NCBI RefSeq assembly: GCF_023074185.1
Contig: NZ_JADPKY010000170.1
Location: forward strand, 62,001 to 126,000
Direction: 5' to 3'
From: Bradyrhizobium sp. 132
Lineage (GTDB): Bacteria; Pseudomonadota; Alphaproteobacteria; Rhizobiales; Xanthobacteraceae
Length of the DNA stretch: 64,000 bases
Below the pieces are notes generated by a model, which saw only the letters and a program-made list of their open reading frames with translations, was not told the DNA's origin and did no database searches. Below, piece after piece: positions 7,840-16,830 of this stretch. Both the position numbers and the translations under genes were made by a program. Position 1 is the stretch's first letter, and the number at the start of each line of letters is the position of its first letter.

Positions 7840-8826
7840 CTACGGGGCGGCGGGGTAGGGACCATCGCCGAAAATCGTCTCGTGATAGCCTTTCGACCCC
7901 ACATCGCGCGCCAGCGTGCTGCGAAAATCGCGGCCATCGCGAAGGCAGTTCAGGACATGGGCGAAGTCGAATTCGGGCCGCCAGCCCAGCTCGCGCCTCG
8001 CGCGGTCGTTGACATAGACCCGGTCGATCTCGGGGAACAGCCGCCAGCCGCGCGCCGCATAGAGCTCCGCACAATCCGGATAGAGCTCGCGAACGACATT
8101 GGCCGCATCGCGCGCAAGTGCTGCCAGATGGCGCTGCTCGAACGGGCTCGTGGCCGACACGATGTAGCGGGCAAACCCGATCTTCGGCGCACGCTCGCCG
8201 GCGAGCAGATGGGCGTTCGCCGCGTCCGCGATATCCAGCCGGCGATAGAGCAGCTCGTTGGCTTGCGCGTTCTCCAGCGTGTAAGCTGATCGCATTGCAG
8301 GATCGTCATCGTCTTCGGGGAAGAAGCGCGAGGTCCTCAAGACCAGGACCGGCAGGCCGCGCTCGCGACAGAACAGCTCGCAGAGAGTTTCGGCCATCAG
8401 CTTGGTCGTGCCGTAGATGTTCTTGGGCACCGCCGGCAGGTCCTCGGTGACCCACACAGCGGCTTGGCCGGCGTCGGGCCGAAGCTGCGAGCCGAACGCG
8501 CTGGTTGTGCTGGTGAAGACAAAGCTGCGCACGCCGGCGGCCACCGCCGCTTCGAGCAGATTGAGCGTGCCAGTGACGTTGGTGTCGATGAAATCCTGCT
8601 TGCTGTGGGTTGCCACATGCGGCTTGTGCAGCGTCGCAGTGTGGATCACGGCGGTAACGCCGGCCATCTGGCCTCGCACGAAATCAGAATCGACGATCGA
8701 GCCGACGGCATCGGTGAAGGGCGACGGTTTCAGATCGACCCCGCGCACAAGCGATCCGCGCCCGCGGAGCGTGCGGAGAAGGGCCTCCCCGAGATGGCCG
8801 GCGCTGCCTGTGACCAGAACTGTCAT
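7840..8826 (-). CDS. NAD-dependent epimerase/dehydratase (extended SDR)
   Basis: 328 residues. It starts MTVLVTGSAGHLGEALL, with the GxxGxxG NAD-binding motif of extended short-chain dehydrogenases. TSTTSAFGS (about 109) supplies the catalytic Ser/Thr region and YGTTK (about 137) the YxxxK catalytic pair. These proteins epimerise, dehydrate or reduce nucleotide sugars or similar alcohols. The ATG at 8826 begins directly at the Rossmann strand, so the extra 13 codons upstream are unlikely to be used. It stands alone, with tRNA-Gly upstream. Substrate unknown. Confidence 0.85.
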   Translation of the reverse strand: MTVLVTGSAGHLGEALLRTLRGRGSLVRGVDLKPSPFTDAVGSIVDSDFVRGQMAGVTAVIHTATLHKPHVATHSKQDFIDTNVTGTLNLLEAAVAAGVRSFVFTSTTSAFGSQLRPDAGQAAVWVTEDLPAVPKNIYGTTKLMAETLCELFCRERGLPVLVLRTSRFFPEDDDDPAMRSAYTLENAQANELLYRRLDIADAANAHLLAGERAPKIGFARYIVSATSPFEQRHLAALARDAANVVRELYPDCAELYAARGWRLFPEIDRVYVNDRARRELGWRPEFDFAHVLNCLRDGRDFRSTLARDVGSKGYHETIFGDGPYPAAP

Positions 8827-8902
8827 TCGAGGCCCAATACAGCCGCCACCGGCGTGGGAAACCACGACCCCGTCCGGCTCGGCTGGATGCTTTGGGAAAA
8901 AT

Positions 8903-8977
<75 letters not shown>

Positions 8978-9250
8978 ATCCTGTGTCGGCCGCGTAAGGC
9001 GACCGGCAACGGCTGTCGTATGCCAAAACCGGACGCCGAATGCAACAGCTACGCGCGGCATAGATTCGCATTGGACGGCCCATATGGACCCAAACCCGGC
9101 CAAATCGGCCAAAAACGCCCCGCAACCGCCGAATCGTCGCGCACGGATTGAAATTCGGCCGCCCCGGCCCAATTTTAGGGCGGACAGCGAAGCATATGAA
9201 TTGGCGGCGTGCTAAAGACCCGCCATTCCAGATACAGACGAGGGGATCCC

Positions 9251-10174
9251 GTGACGATCATCGAACAGGGTAACGGAGCGGCGGGCCCGGCTGCGACCGA
9301 TCTGATCAAGGACACGACCACCCAGACCTTCGTGAAGGACGTCATCGAGGAATCGAAGCACCAGCCGGTGCTGATCGACTTCTGGGCGGAATGGTGCGGC
9401 CCCTGCAAGCAGCTTACGCCCTTGCTGGAAAAGGCCGTCAAGGCCGCCAAGGGCAAGGTCAAGCTGGTCAAGATGAACATCGACCAGCACCCGGCGATCC
9501 CGGGCCAGATGGGCATCCAGTCGATTCCGGCGGTGATCGCCTTCGTCAACGGCCAGCCGGCCGACGGCTTCATGGGCGCGGTGCCGGAGAGCCAGCTCAA
9601 CGCCTTCATCGAGAAGCTGACCAAGGGCGTGACCGCCCCGGGTGAGCCGAATGTCGCGGAAATCCTCCAAGAGGCCGAGGCCGTGCTCGCCGAGGGCGAT
9701 GCCGCTGCGGCCGCCCAGATCTACGCGGAAGTGCTGGAGCACGAATCGACCAACATCGCGGCCCTTGCCGGACTTGCGAAATGCTACGCCACCTCCGGCG
9801 CGATGGAGCAGGCCAAGCAGACGCTGGCCATGGTGCCGGAATCCAAGCGCAACGATCCCGCGGTGAAAGCCGTGCAGACCGCGATCGATCTCGCCGAGCA
9901 GGCGCAATCGCTCGGGCCGGTCGCCGAGCTGGAACAGAAAGTCGCCGCAAACCCGCTCGATCATCAGGCGCGATTCGACCTCGCGACCGCGCTCAACGCG
10001 CAAGGCAACCGCGCCGCCGCCACCGAGCAACTACTCGCGATCATCAAGCACGACCGCAAATGGAACGACGACGGCGCCCGCAAGCAGCTGGTGCAGTTCT
10101 TCGAGGCCTGGGGCGGCACGGATGATGCAACCGTCGAGGGACGCAAGCGCTTGTCGATCATCCTGTTTTCCTAA
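9251..10174 (+). CDS. Thioredoxin-domain protein with TPR tail (CnoX/YbbN-like)
   Basis: 307 residues. An N-terminal thioredoxin fold (about 15-125) has DFWAEWCGPCKQL with an intact CGPC active site and the cis-Pro loop SIPAVIAFVNG. A C-terminal TPR-like helical region (about 135-300) carries repeats such as AAAAQIYAEVLEHES and DLATALNAQGNRAAATEQL. E. coli CnoX, the closest well-known relative, protects unfolded proteins from oxidation and lacks a full CxxC, whereas this one keeps it. The start is GTG at 9251, preceded by AGGGGAT (9241-9247). A LON-N-domain protein follows 31 bp later, suggesting a proteostasis operon. Confidence 0.9.
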   Translation: MTIIEQGNGAAGPAATDLIKDTTTQTFVKDVIEESKHQPVLIDFWAEWCGPCKQLTPLLEKAVKAAKGKVKLVKMNIDQHPAIPGQMGIQSIPAVIAFVNGQPADGFMGAVPESQLNAFIEKLTKGVTAPGEPNVAEILQEAEAVLAEGDAAAAAQIYAEVLEHESTNIAALAGLAKCYATSGAMEQAKQTLAMVPESKRNDPAVKAVQTAIDLAEQAQSLGPVAELEQKVAANPLDHQARFDLATALNAQGNRAAATEQLLAIIKHDRKWNDDGARKQLVQFFEAWGGTDDATVEGRKRLSIILFS

Positions 10175-10205
10175 GGCGAGCAGGCAAGGCCAGGGGACCG
10201 GGCAG

Positions 10206-10883
10206 ATGCCGATCAATATCGAATATCGCGGGCCCGCCGACCTTCCGGAGATCCTTCCGGTGTTTCCGCTGCCGGGCGCGCTGCTGCTGCCGCGCGGGCA
10301 GATGCCACTCAACATCTTCGAGCCGCGCTACCTCGCGATGATCGACGACGCCTTCCGCGACGGCCATCGCCTGATCGGGATGATCCAGCCCGACATCGCG
10401 CACTCGCGGAAGAACTCCGACAGGCCGGCGCTGTTCAGCGTCGGCTGTGTCGGCCGCATCACCCAGCTCGCCGAATCCGGCGACGGCCGCTACATTCTCG
10501 AGCTGACCGGCGTCTCGCGCTTCAGGGTGCTCGAGGAGCTCGAAGTGCTCACCGCCTACCGGCAGTGCAAGGTCGACTTCTTCGCCTTCGTCGACGATTT
10601 CACGCCGCGCATGGGCGAGGACGAGGTCGATCGCGAGGCGCTGCTGACGGTGCTGGCGGACTTTTTGAAGGCCAACAACCTCAAGGTCGATTGGGAGGGC
10701 GTCGAGACCGCCCCCAATGAGGCGCTCGTCAACGCGCTGGCGATGATGTCGCCCTATGGCGTGGCCGAGAAGCAAGCGATGCTGGAAGCGCCTGACTTGA
10801 AGACCCGCGCCGAAATCCTGATCGCCGTCACCGAGATGGATCTCGCCAAGAAGCGCACCAGCGGCGATCCGCCGCTGCAGTGA
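10206..10883 (+). CDS. LON N-terminal substrate-binding domain protein
   Basis: 225 residues made almost entirely of the LON substrate-binding (PUA-like) domain: VFPLPGALLLPRGQMPLNIF at about residue 18, then EPRYLAMIDDAF, and CVGRITQLAESGDGRYILEL near 82. There is no ATPase or protease domain, so it is not Lon itself. Such stand-alone proteins are common in alphaproteobacteria and their role is unknown; substrate recognition or adaptor function is a guess. It lies 31 bp after the thioredoxin-TPR gene in the same direction and is probably cotranscribed with it. Confidence 0.88.
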   Translation: MPINIEYRGPADLPEILPVFPLPGALLLPRGQMPLNIFEPRYLAMIDDAFRDGHRLIGMIQPDIAHSRKNSDRPALFSVGCVGRITQLAESGDGRYILELTGVSRFRVLEELEVLTAYRQCKVDFFAFVDDFTPRMGEDEVDREALLTVLADFLKANNLKVDWEGVETAPNEALVNALAMMSPYGVAEKQAMLEAPDLKTRAEILIAVTEMDLAKKRTSGDPPLQ

Positions 10884-10895
10884 GGGCCTGGACGC

Positions 10896-13394
10896 TCAGG
10901 CAGCGCGGACGGCCGCTCCGGCACCTCGCATCATTCTGGCGATGTCGGATGCAGGCATCGGCCGGCTGAAATAGTAGCCTTGCGTCTCGACGCACCCCTC
11001 CTCACGGAGGATATCCAGCTGCTCCTTCGTTCCGACGCCCTCGGCGGTCGTCACCTTACCGAGGCTGATTGCGAAACGAACCACTGCTCGCGCGAGATGG
11101 TGCGCCTCTGCCCTCGCGCTGGATAATTCGTTGACGAAACTGCGGTCGATCTTGATCTTGTCGAACGGGAATCTTTGCAGAAAGCTCAGTGATGAATAGC
11201 CGGTGCCGAAATCGTCCAGGGCGATCCGCACGCCGAGTTCGCGCAATTGTCCGAGCACTGCAAAAACAGCTTCGCTGTCATGCATGATCGCCGTCTCGGT
11301 GACCTCGAGCTCGAGTCGGTGCGACGCGACTCCCGAACTCGCCAGCGCGCCGATGACGACCGCAACAAGCTCCTTGCTCCTGAATTGAGCGGGAGACAGA
11401 TTGATCCCGATCCTGACATGCGCAGGCCATTTGGCCGCTTCCGCACAGGCGGTTCTCAGGACCCATTCTCCCAGCGGCACGATCAAGCCGGTCTCCTCCG
11501 CAAGCGGGATGAATTCGTTCGGCATGACCAGACCGTGCTGTGGGTGATGCCAGCGTAGCAAGGCCTCGAAGCCGCTGATTTTGCCGGTCGCGGAGCTGAC
11601 GAACGGCTGGTAGTGGAGCTCGAATTGATGGCCGGCAATCGCAGCCCGCATGTCGCGCTCCAGGTTGCGTCGCGCATGCATGAGCTCGTCGAGTTCCGGC
11701 TCGAAGAAGCGGAATGCACCACGTCCGCCACTCTTGGCGGAGTAGAGAGCGAGATCCGCACTCTTCATGATCACGTCGGAATCGTTGCCATCACGCGGCG
11801 CGATGGCAATGCCGATGCTGGTGCCCACCGTGACCCGGTGATCGCCGAGATCGAACGGTTCGCAAAGCGCTTTTCTGATGTTCTCGGCGAGGGCGGCGGC
11901 TTCCACGGCTGGGCTGGTCACGTAGTCGATCACCGCGAACTCGTCGCCGCCCAGTCGAGCGATCAACGCAGTTTCCGTGGTGCATTCGCGCAGACGCGCA
12001 GCAACGGCGCGCAGCAGGGAATCGCCCGTCGGATGTCCAAGGGTGTCGTTGACTTCCTTGAAGCGATCGAGGTCAAGTATGAGCACGGCTAGATCGACGC
12101 CGCCGTTGCGCGTAACCGCAATGGCATGCTCCATCCGCTCTCTGAGCAGCACGCGATTTGGCAGATCGGTCAGCGCATCGTGTTGCGCCATATGAGTGAT
12201 CTTCGCCTCGGACCGGCGTTGCTCGGTGACGTCGAGATGCGTAGCCACCCATCCGCCACCGGCCATTGGCTGTCGCGTCACGCAGATCAGCCGACCATCC
12301 GCAAACTCGTCGATTCTGCTCGAGACAGCATCGAAAGGCAACGCGGCCAGCTTCGAGATGAATTGCTCGGCAGCGTCCTCGCTGGGGTCGCCCTTGAGGA
12401 CTCCCTTCACGATGCGATGCCTGATGATGTCGGTGTGCGATGTCCCCGCCCTCAGTAGCTCCGGCGGCAGCCGATAGAGCAGGGCATAACGCTCGTTGCA
12501 GACGACAAGCCGCTTCTCCGCATCGAACATGCAAAGGCCCTCGACCATGTTGTTGATGGCCGTGTCCAGCCTGATTTTCTGGTCCTGGATTTGCTTTTGC
12601 GAATCTTCCACCTGTTGCCTGGCGAGCGAAAGCTCACTGATGATTTCCTCGAATCTGCTGGTTCTGGTCGCAAGGCGGCGATCCGCCAGCACGCCGATAA
12701 AGCTCATCCCGAGTACTGACAGAGCCACACCCGCAATTGCCACGGCGAGGAAGCCGGGAGAAAGCGACAAGGTATCGCTTGCCAGCGTCGGGTCTGGGAT
12801 GATCTGCACGGCCCCCATAGCCGTGAAATGATGCGACACGATGGCGAGAGTCAGCAGCAGCGCCGCGACGAAGGTCCCCCACTTGTTCTTGCTGCCCAGC
12901 GCAACCGCAAGGGCGGCGTAGCCCAGGACCATGCCGAGGGCGATGGAGACGAGCACCAGCTCCGGCGACCAGCTCACGCGGCCAGGCACTTCGAGGGCCC
13001 ACATGCCGAGATAGTGCATGCTCGCAATACCGGCGCCGATAATTCCGCCGCCGGCAGCCGCGCGCCACGGGCCGGAATTGCTGACGGCAACGCCAAAACC
13101 GCATGACGTCAGGATCATCGCCGCGGCGAGCGACAGAGCTGTCAGAGCGATGCCGTAACCGGTTGAGCCTCCGGGCTCGTAGGCGAGCATTGCAACAAAA
13201 TGCGTTGCCCAGATTCCATAACCGATGGCCGCGCCGGCGATCGCAATCCACATCAGCCGGGTCCAAGCTCGCGACGCGATCGCCCGATGAAAAATGCTGA
13301 CGGCTACAATACTTGCGGCGAAGCAAACCAGACCGGCGAGCATGACAAGGCGCCAATCATGCTCTGCCGTGAGGCAGGTAAAAACGCGGAACAT
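10896..13394 (-). CDS. MHYT-PAS-GGDEF-EAL membrane protein (cyclic-di-GMP turnover)
   Basis: 832 residues. The N-terminal membrane part (about 1-240, seven helices) holds three MHYT-type units, ATHFVAMLA, SMHYLGMWA and SHHFTAMGA, proposed in this family to bind a metal and sense a diatomic gas. A coiled linker (about 250-280) leads to a PAS-like domain (about 280-395). The GGDEF domain keeps ARLGGDEFAVID, and the EAL domain keeps FEALLRWHHP and DDFGTGYSSLSFLQRFP. Both catalytic signatures look intact, so it may make and degrade c-di-GMP. It converges on the LON-N gene with 12 bp between stops. Confidence 0.93.
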   Translation of the reverse strand: MFRVFTCLTAEHDWRLVMLAGLVCFAASIVAVSIFHRAIASRAWTRLMWIAIAGAAIGYGIWATHFVAMLAYEPGGSTGYGIALTALSLAAAMILTSCGFGVAVSNSGPWRAAAGGGIIGAGIASMHYLGMWALEVPGRVSWSPELVLVSIALGMVLGYAALAVALGSKNKWGTFVAALLLTLAIVSHHFTAMGAVQIIPDPTLASDTLSLSPGFLAVAIAGVALSVLGMSFIGVLADRRLATRTSRFEEIISELSLARQQVEDSQKQIQDQKIRLDTAINNMVEGLCMFDAEKRLVVCNERYALLYRLPPELLRAGTSHTDIIRHRIVKGVLKGDPSEDAAEQFISKLAALPFDAVSSRIDEFADGRLICVTRQPMAGGGWVATHLDVTEQRRSEAKITHMAQHDALTDLPNRVLLRERMEHAIAVTRNGGVDLAVLILDLDRFKEVNDTLGHPTGDSLLRAVAARLRECTTETALIARLGGDEFAVIDYVTSPAVEAAALAENIRKALCEPFDLGDHRVTVGTSIGIAIAPRDGNDSDVIMKSADLALYSAKSGGRGAFRFFEPELDELMHARRNLERDMRAAIAGHQFELHYQPFVSSATGKISGFEALLRWHHPQHGLVMPNEFIPLAEETGLIVPLGEWVLRTACAEAAKWPAHVRIGINLSPAQFRSKELVAVVIGALASSGVASHRLELEVTETAIMHDSEAVFAVLGQLRELGVRIALDDFGTGYSSLSFLQRFPFDKIKIDRSFVNELSSARAEAHHLARAVVRFAISLGKVTTAEGVGTKEQLDILREEGCVETQGYYFSRPMPASDIARMMRGAGAAVRAA

Positions 13395-13590
13395 CGAAAT
13401 CGCCTCCGTCGTCCGATATCGCCGATGGTGGATGGGCTAAACGTTCTTCCCGTTAATTTGGTGCAACTCCTGATTGCATGCTTAGCGGCAGGTTAACGCT
13501 ATCGATGCAATTCGATTTGCCGAGCGTTTGCGCGGAGGATGTAGCGCCATCAGACCGCGAACAACCTCTGCCGAGATCCGCAACGGACAT

Positions 13591-14184
13591 TTAGAGGTGA
13601 CCGCGGATGCGCTTGCGTCCCGTGATCATCGCGCGGATCAGGTTCTCGCGCTGAAGAAGGCCCATCAGCAGCACGCCCAAGACGTGCAGCACGACCAGGA
13701 CGATGACCGCGTCCGATGAATAATGATGGGTGTCCTCGACCCACCAGACGCCGAAGAAGGTCACGGTCACCGACATCGCGCCTGATATCGTCGAGACCGC
13801 GAGTGAGGCCAGCAGCGCCACCAGCATCAACGTGCCGCCGGGATTGAGCCCGATATAGCGGCCGGTGATGCCGCGGCGCAGATTCCAGAGATAGCGCGGC
13901 GCGGCCCGAAGCCTGACGCCGGCCATGCGGAAGCGCGAATAGCGGCTTCCCCAAAAACCCCAGACCAGACGGAAGGCGAGAAGCCCGAGCACCGCATAGC
14001 CGACGATGCGGTGAAGTCCGTCATAGACGGTGGGCGTGAACCAGGCGGCCAGAACGCAAGCCGCGAGCGCCCAGTGCCAGAGGCGCAGCGGGACATCCCA
14101 GACCGCGAGTGTCCGCGAAGCGGTTCGATCCGCGGGGGTCCGGTTGGACACCCCGCGCGCTTCCGGTACCGGTTCTTCAATCAA
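13591..14184 (-). CDS. Cytochrome b561 family membrane protein
   Basis: 197 residues with four predicted membrane helices and histidines in WDVPLRLWHWALAACVLA (helix 1), GLHRIVGYAVLGLLAFRLVWG (helix 2) and VLVVLHVLGVLLMG (helix 4), suited to bind two b hemes. The short helical bundle resembles the cytochrome b subunit of Ni/Fe hydrogenases and stand-alone b561 proteins. It would move electrons across or along the inner membrane. The PepSY-type small protein lies immediately upstream on the same strand, a pairing seen elsewhere. No hydrogenase genes are present, so a hydrogenase role is unlikely. Confidence 0.88.
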   Translation of the reverse strand: MIEEPVPEARGVSNRTPADRTASRTLAVWDVPLRLWHWALAACVLAAWFTPTVYDGLHRIVGYAVLGLLAFRLVWGFWGSRYSRFRMAGVRLRAAPRYLWNLRRGITGRYIGLNPGGTLMLVALLASLAVSTISGAMSVTVTFFGVWWVEDTHHYSSDAVIVLVVLHVLGVLLMGLLQRENLIRAMITGRKRIRGHL

Positions 14185-14244
14185 GCGAGGGCCACCCTCA
14201 GGCGTAACTTTGCGCAGACCATTCGCGCAGACTATCTCGCGCGT

Positions 14245-14523
14245 CTACTTCGCAATCGTGTGCTTGAGGCTGAGATCTTCGGGGCTGTAGAACAGTTCGT
14301 AAAGCTTGCCTTCCTTGACGCCGTAGACCTCGTAGCAGGAGCCTTCGATCTTGGAGCGCCGCACCTCGTAGCCGAGCGCCTTGGCCTTGGCTTCGGCTTC
14401 GCTCGCCGGCTTCCACGACGCCTTGTCGAGCTTGGTGCAGTCCTTGAAACCGTCAGCCATGGCCGCCGATCCCGCGCCAATCCCGATCGTCAATGCAATG
14501 GCAACAACACGAATGACCTTCAC
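14245..14523 (-). CDS. Small exported PepSY-like protein
   Basis: 92 residues: a signal peptide (VKVIRVVAIALTIGIGAGSA, cleavage near AMA-DG) and a mature domain of about 70 residues with two conserved-looking cysteines (DCTK, GSCYEVYG) and GKLYELFYSPEDLSL, resembling a single PepSY domain. The GTG at 14523 is the start: on the minus strand GAAGAGGAGAC lies 5-10 bases ahead. It is upstream of and co-oriented with the cytochrome b561 gene (60 bp gap), so it probably acts with it in the periplasm. The precise role is unknown. Confidence 0.78.
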   Translation of the reverse strand: MKVIRVVAIALTIGIGAGSAAMADGFKDCTKLDKASWKPASEAEAKAKALGYEVRRSKIEGSCYEVYGVKEGKLYELFYSPEDLSLKHTIAK

Positions 14524-14700
14524 GAACGTCTCCTCTTCTGTCGTGTGCGCTACGCGAAGCCGCGAAGCGGGACCGAAGGAAGCAAAGCACATGATGAAGT
14601 CAATCCGGTTCAGCGTCGACAGGCTTTAGAGTTATTCTAACGATCCGAAAAAGATCAGTTCTCTCCGTATGCAGCACGCATTTGCCGGACTACTGCGGCC

Positions 14701-15498
14701 TTACGTCTCACGGTTTGCGCGCAGCCAATCCGACCACGAGAGACGTCCACCCACGCCGCGGCTGACGACAATACCCATGCCCCGGGCCTTCGCATCCGAA
14801 AGGCCGATCGGCAGGATCCTTCGATGCAGTTTCCTCGCATCCTGATATTGGCGGGCGAAGGTAACGAGATCGAGCGCTTCGGAGCCGCCGATCTCCGTGC
14901 GCTCGCCGCTCAGCCCGTCGAACGCGCAAGTCACGACATGAGCGGCCACATCGGAAGCGTCGACCGGATCGAACGTCGTGGTCGGCACCGGCCAGAGCGG
15001 AAGCCAGGCGAGGCGCGAGAGGAACTTGTCGACCAAATAGTAGAACGGCATTGCGCGAACCACGGACCAGGACGGGGTCGACGCACGCACCAGCCGCTCG
15101 CCGGCCAGCTTGACCCGCGCGTAGGGCAGGGTCGCCTCTTCGAGGCCGACGATCGAGACGTGCAGGAAGTGCCGCACCGACGCCTCCCGGCATAGCGACA
15201 GCAACCGCTCCGTTCCCTCGACATCCACGGCGGAGGGCGATCTGAAGAAGTCCACGGGCCGCACACCGCCGCGCCGCGCGATCGGCGAGCAGGTCGCCGC
15301 GTTGATGACCGTATCGACACCATGCAGAGCTTCCCGCAGCCCGGCGCCGGTGGCGAGATCGCCGGTTGCCCATTCGACGTCCGGTCGCACGGCAGGCGAT
15401 CGCGCGAAAACCCGGACCCGATGTCCGTCCCGAACGAGGCGATCGACGATATCCCGGCCAAGATGGCCGGTTCCGCCGGTGACGAGTGTCAGAGCCAT
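14701..15498 (-). CDS. NmrA/SDR-type NAD(P)-binding protein
   Basis: 265 residues beginning MALTLVTGGTGHLGRDIVDR, the GxxGxxG motif of atypical SDR (NmrA/complex I NDUFA9-like) proteins. DTVINAATCSPIAR (about 62) and LHVSIVGLEEATLPYARVK (about 111) are the usual core strands. The YARVK segment keeps a Tyr and Lys but with YxxxK spacing, so catalysis is possible. These proteins act as NADPH-dependent reductases or redox sensors. It is followed downstream by the PepSY/b561 genes and preceded by the crotonase gene on the same strand, 25 bp away. Confidence 0.83.
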   Translation of the reverse strand: MALTLVTGGTGHLGRDIVDRLVRDGHRVRVFARSPAVRPDVEWATGDLATGAGLREALHGVDTVINAATCSPIARRGGVRPVDFFRSPSAVDVEGTERLLSLCREASVRHFLHVSIVGLEEATLPYARVKLAGERLVRASTPSWSVVRAMPFYYLVDKFLSRLAWLPLWPVPTTTFDPVDASDVAAHVVTCAFDGLSGERTEIGGSEALDLVTFARQYQDARKLHRRILPIGLSDAKARGMGIVVSRGVGGRLSWSDWLRANRET

Positions 15499-15523
15499 GC
15501 TTCAAAGTTCGTTCATGTTGCGC

Positions 15524-16327
15524 TCATGGGTGACACCATCGCGGCGTGCGGTTTTCGAGATTGCTTGTGACCGCCTCGACGTGATTGGCGGAACCGAGCA
15601 GTGCCGCCTGCTCGGCCGTTTCGGCAGCGAGACCGGTGGCCACGTCGCAGGTCGCGGCCAGATTGAGCAGCCGCTTGGCGGCGCGGACCGCATCGGGGCT
15701 CCGGCCTGCAATCTCGTGCGCGATTGCCAGCGCAGCCCTCACGGGATCGGCGGCGAGCTTCGTGGCAAAGCCATAGGCAAGCGCATCCTGCGCCGAGAAC
15801 ACCCGGCCGGTGTAGGTCAATTCGCGCACGACATCCTCGCGCGCGAGACGGCGCATGAGTTGCGTGCCACCCATATCCGGCACCAACCCCCATTTCGCCT
15901 CGATGATTGCGAGCTTCGTGTCGGGCGCGAGATAGCGGAGATCGGCGCCGAGCGCGAGTTGGAAGCCGCCGCCGAAGGCGACGCCGTGGACTGCGGCCAG
16001 CACAGGCACGGGCAGCTCGCGCCAGAGCCACACGAGGTGCTGGGCATAGTTCGCCAGACCGTGGGTTCGGCGCGTCAGATCGACCGAGGGGATCAACGAC
16101 TCGCCGGTCGTCGTGGCCAGAAGCCGGTCCAGATCGAGCCCCGCGCAGAAGGCGCGGCCTTCGCCGGAGAGGACGACAGCGTGGACGTCGCTGCGTTTTG
16201 CAAGTTTGCTACCTGCCTCGATGATCGCCTCGAACATCGCCGGATCGAGCGCGTTCATCTTGTCCGGACGATTCAGCCGGACATGAACCACACCGTCGTC
16301 AATGGTCAGGCGAACACGATTTTCCAT
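15524..16327 (-). CDS. Enoyl-CoA hydratase/isomerase (crotonase) family protein
   Basis: 267 residues starting MENRVRLTIDDGVVHVRLNR. The two oxyanion-hole regions of crotonases are present, AFCAGLDLD (about 64) and AVHGVAFGGGFQLALGADLR (about 113-132). The glutamate equivalent to rat hydratase Glu164 is kept (IIEAKWGLVPDMGG). The Glu144 equivalent, in GGGxELA of true hydratases, is Gln here (GGGFQLA). It may therefore not be a simple hydratase and could be an isomerase or thioesterase-like member. The NmrA-type gene follows with 25 bp between them. Confidence 0.87.
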   Translation of the reverse strand: MENRVRLTIDDGVVHVRLNRPDKMNALDPAMFEAIIEAGSKLAKRSDVHAVVLSGEGRAFCAGLDLDRLLATTTGESLIPSVDLTRRTHGLANYAQHLVWLWRELPVPVLAAVHGVAFGGGFQLALGADLRYLAPDTKLAIIEAKWGLVPDMGGTQLMRRLAREDVVRELTYTGRVFSAQDALAYGFATKLAADPVRAALAIAHEIAGRSPDAVRAAKRLLNLAATCDVATGLAAETAEQAALLGSANHVEAVTSNLENRTPRWCHP

Positions 16328-16370
16328 GGCGCCGCTCTCCGCTGTAACGCGTGACTTCTCGTTTTGGTAC

Positions 16371-16721
16371 TCAGTAGCCGGCAACCGCGATGACGACGAC
16401 GGTGCTGAGCGCCATCCAGCCGAAATGCCGGCCGCGCGTGGCCCATGCGTTGGCGAAGGCAGAGAAGCCGAACACACCGGCCATGGTGACGACGATCCAG
16501 TGGCGCGCCGGCTCCGATTCCATCCAGGGCGCCGCGATCAGGAGCACACCGCCGCCGATCCAGGCGACGGTCGAGGCCTGCCAGACCAGGCGGATCAGGG
16601 TCCGGAGCCGTTCCGGCTCGATGCGGGCGCGGGCAAAGACCCTGGCCTCGCCGAGGATGCCATGGATGAGCGCGACGACAATGGTCAGGACGCCGGCGCA
16701 CTGGAGCAAGAGGTCACGCAT
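16371..16721 (-). CDS. Small integral membrane protein, four helices
   Basis: 116 residues with hydrophobic segments at about 5-24, 45-65, 72-92 and 98-115, and little else. No family is recognised with confidence. The gene is divergent from the TetR regulator, with 109 bp between the starts that contain two palindromes, so it is the likely target of that regulator. A transport or membrane-stress role is only a guess. Start at ATG 16721 fits the beginning of the first helix. Confidence 0.75.
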   Translation of the reverse strand: MRDLLLQCAGVLTIVVALIHGILGEARVFARARIEPERLRTLIRLVWQASTVAWIGGGVLLIAAPWMESEPARHWIVVTMAGVFGFSAFANAWATRGRHFGWMALSTVVVIAVAGY

Positions 16722-16744
16722 GGTCAGGGGCTCCCTAAGGCTTC

Positions 16745-16807
16745 ATCCATACAGCTATGTATGGATAGATAAGTGCTGGCCTGCTGCCTGTCAATACACT
16801 AGTGTAT
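16745..16807. promoter_or_regulatory. Two palindromes in a divergent promoter, probable TetR operators
   Basis: ATCCATAC (16745-16752) pairs with GTATGGAT (16759-16766), a 22-bp inverted repeat. ATACACT/AGTGTAT (16794-16807) is a perfect 14-bp palindrome. They lie between the divergent membrane-protein and TetR genes and share the half-site pattern ATAC...GTAT, as expected for two operators of one dimeric repressor. Confidence 0.65.
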
Positions 16808-16830
16808 GGTCGAACTCCGGGGAACCCGAC

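Noticed and set aside
9212..10030. Antisense frame opposite the thioredoxin-TPR gene
   Set aside because: Shadow only; the forward frame has the CGPC motif and a ribosome site.
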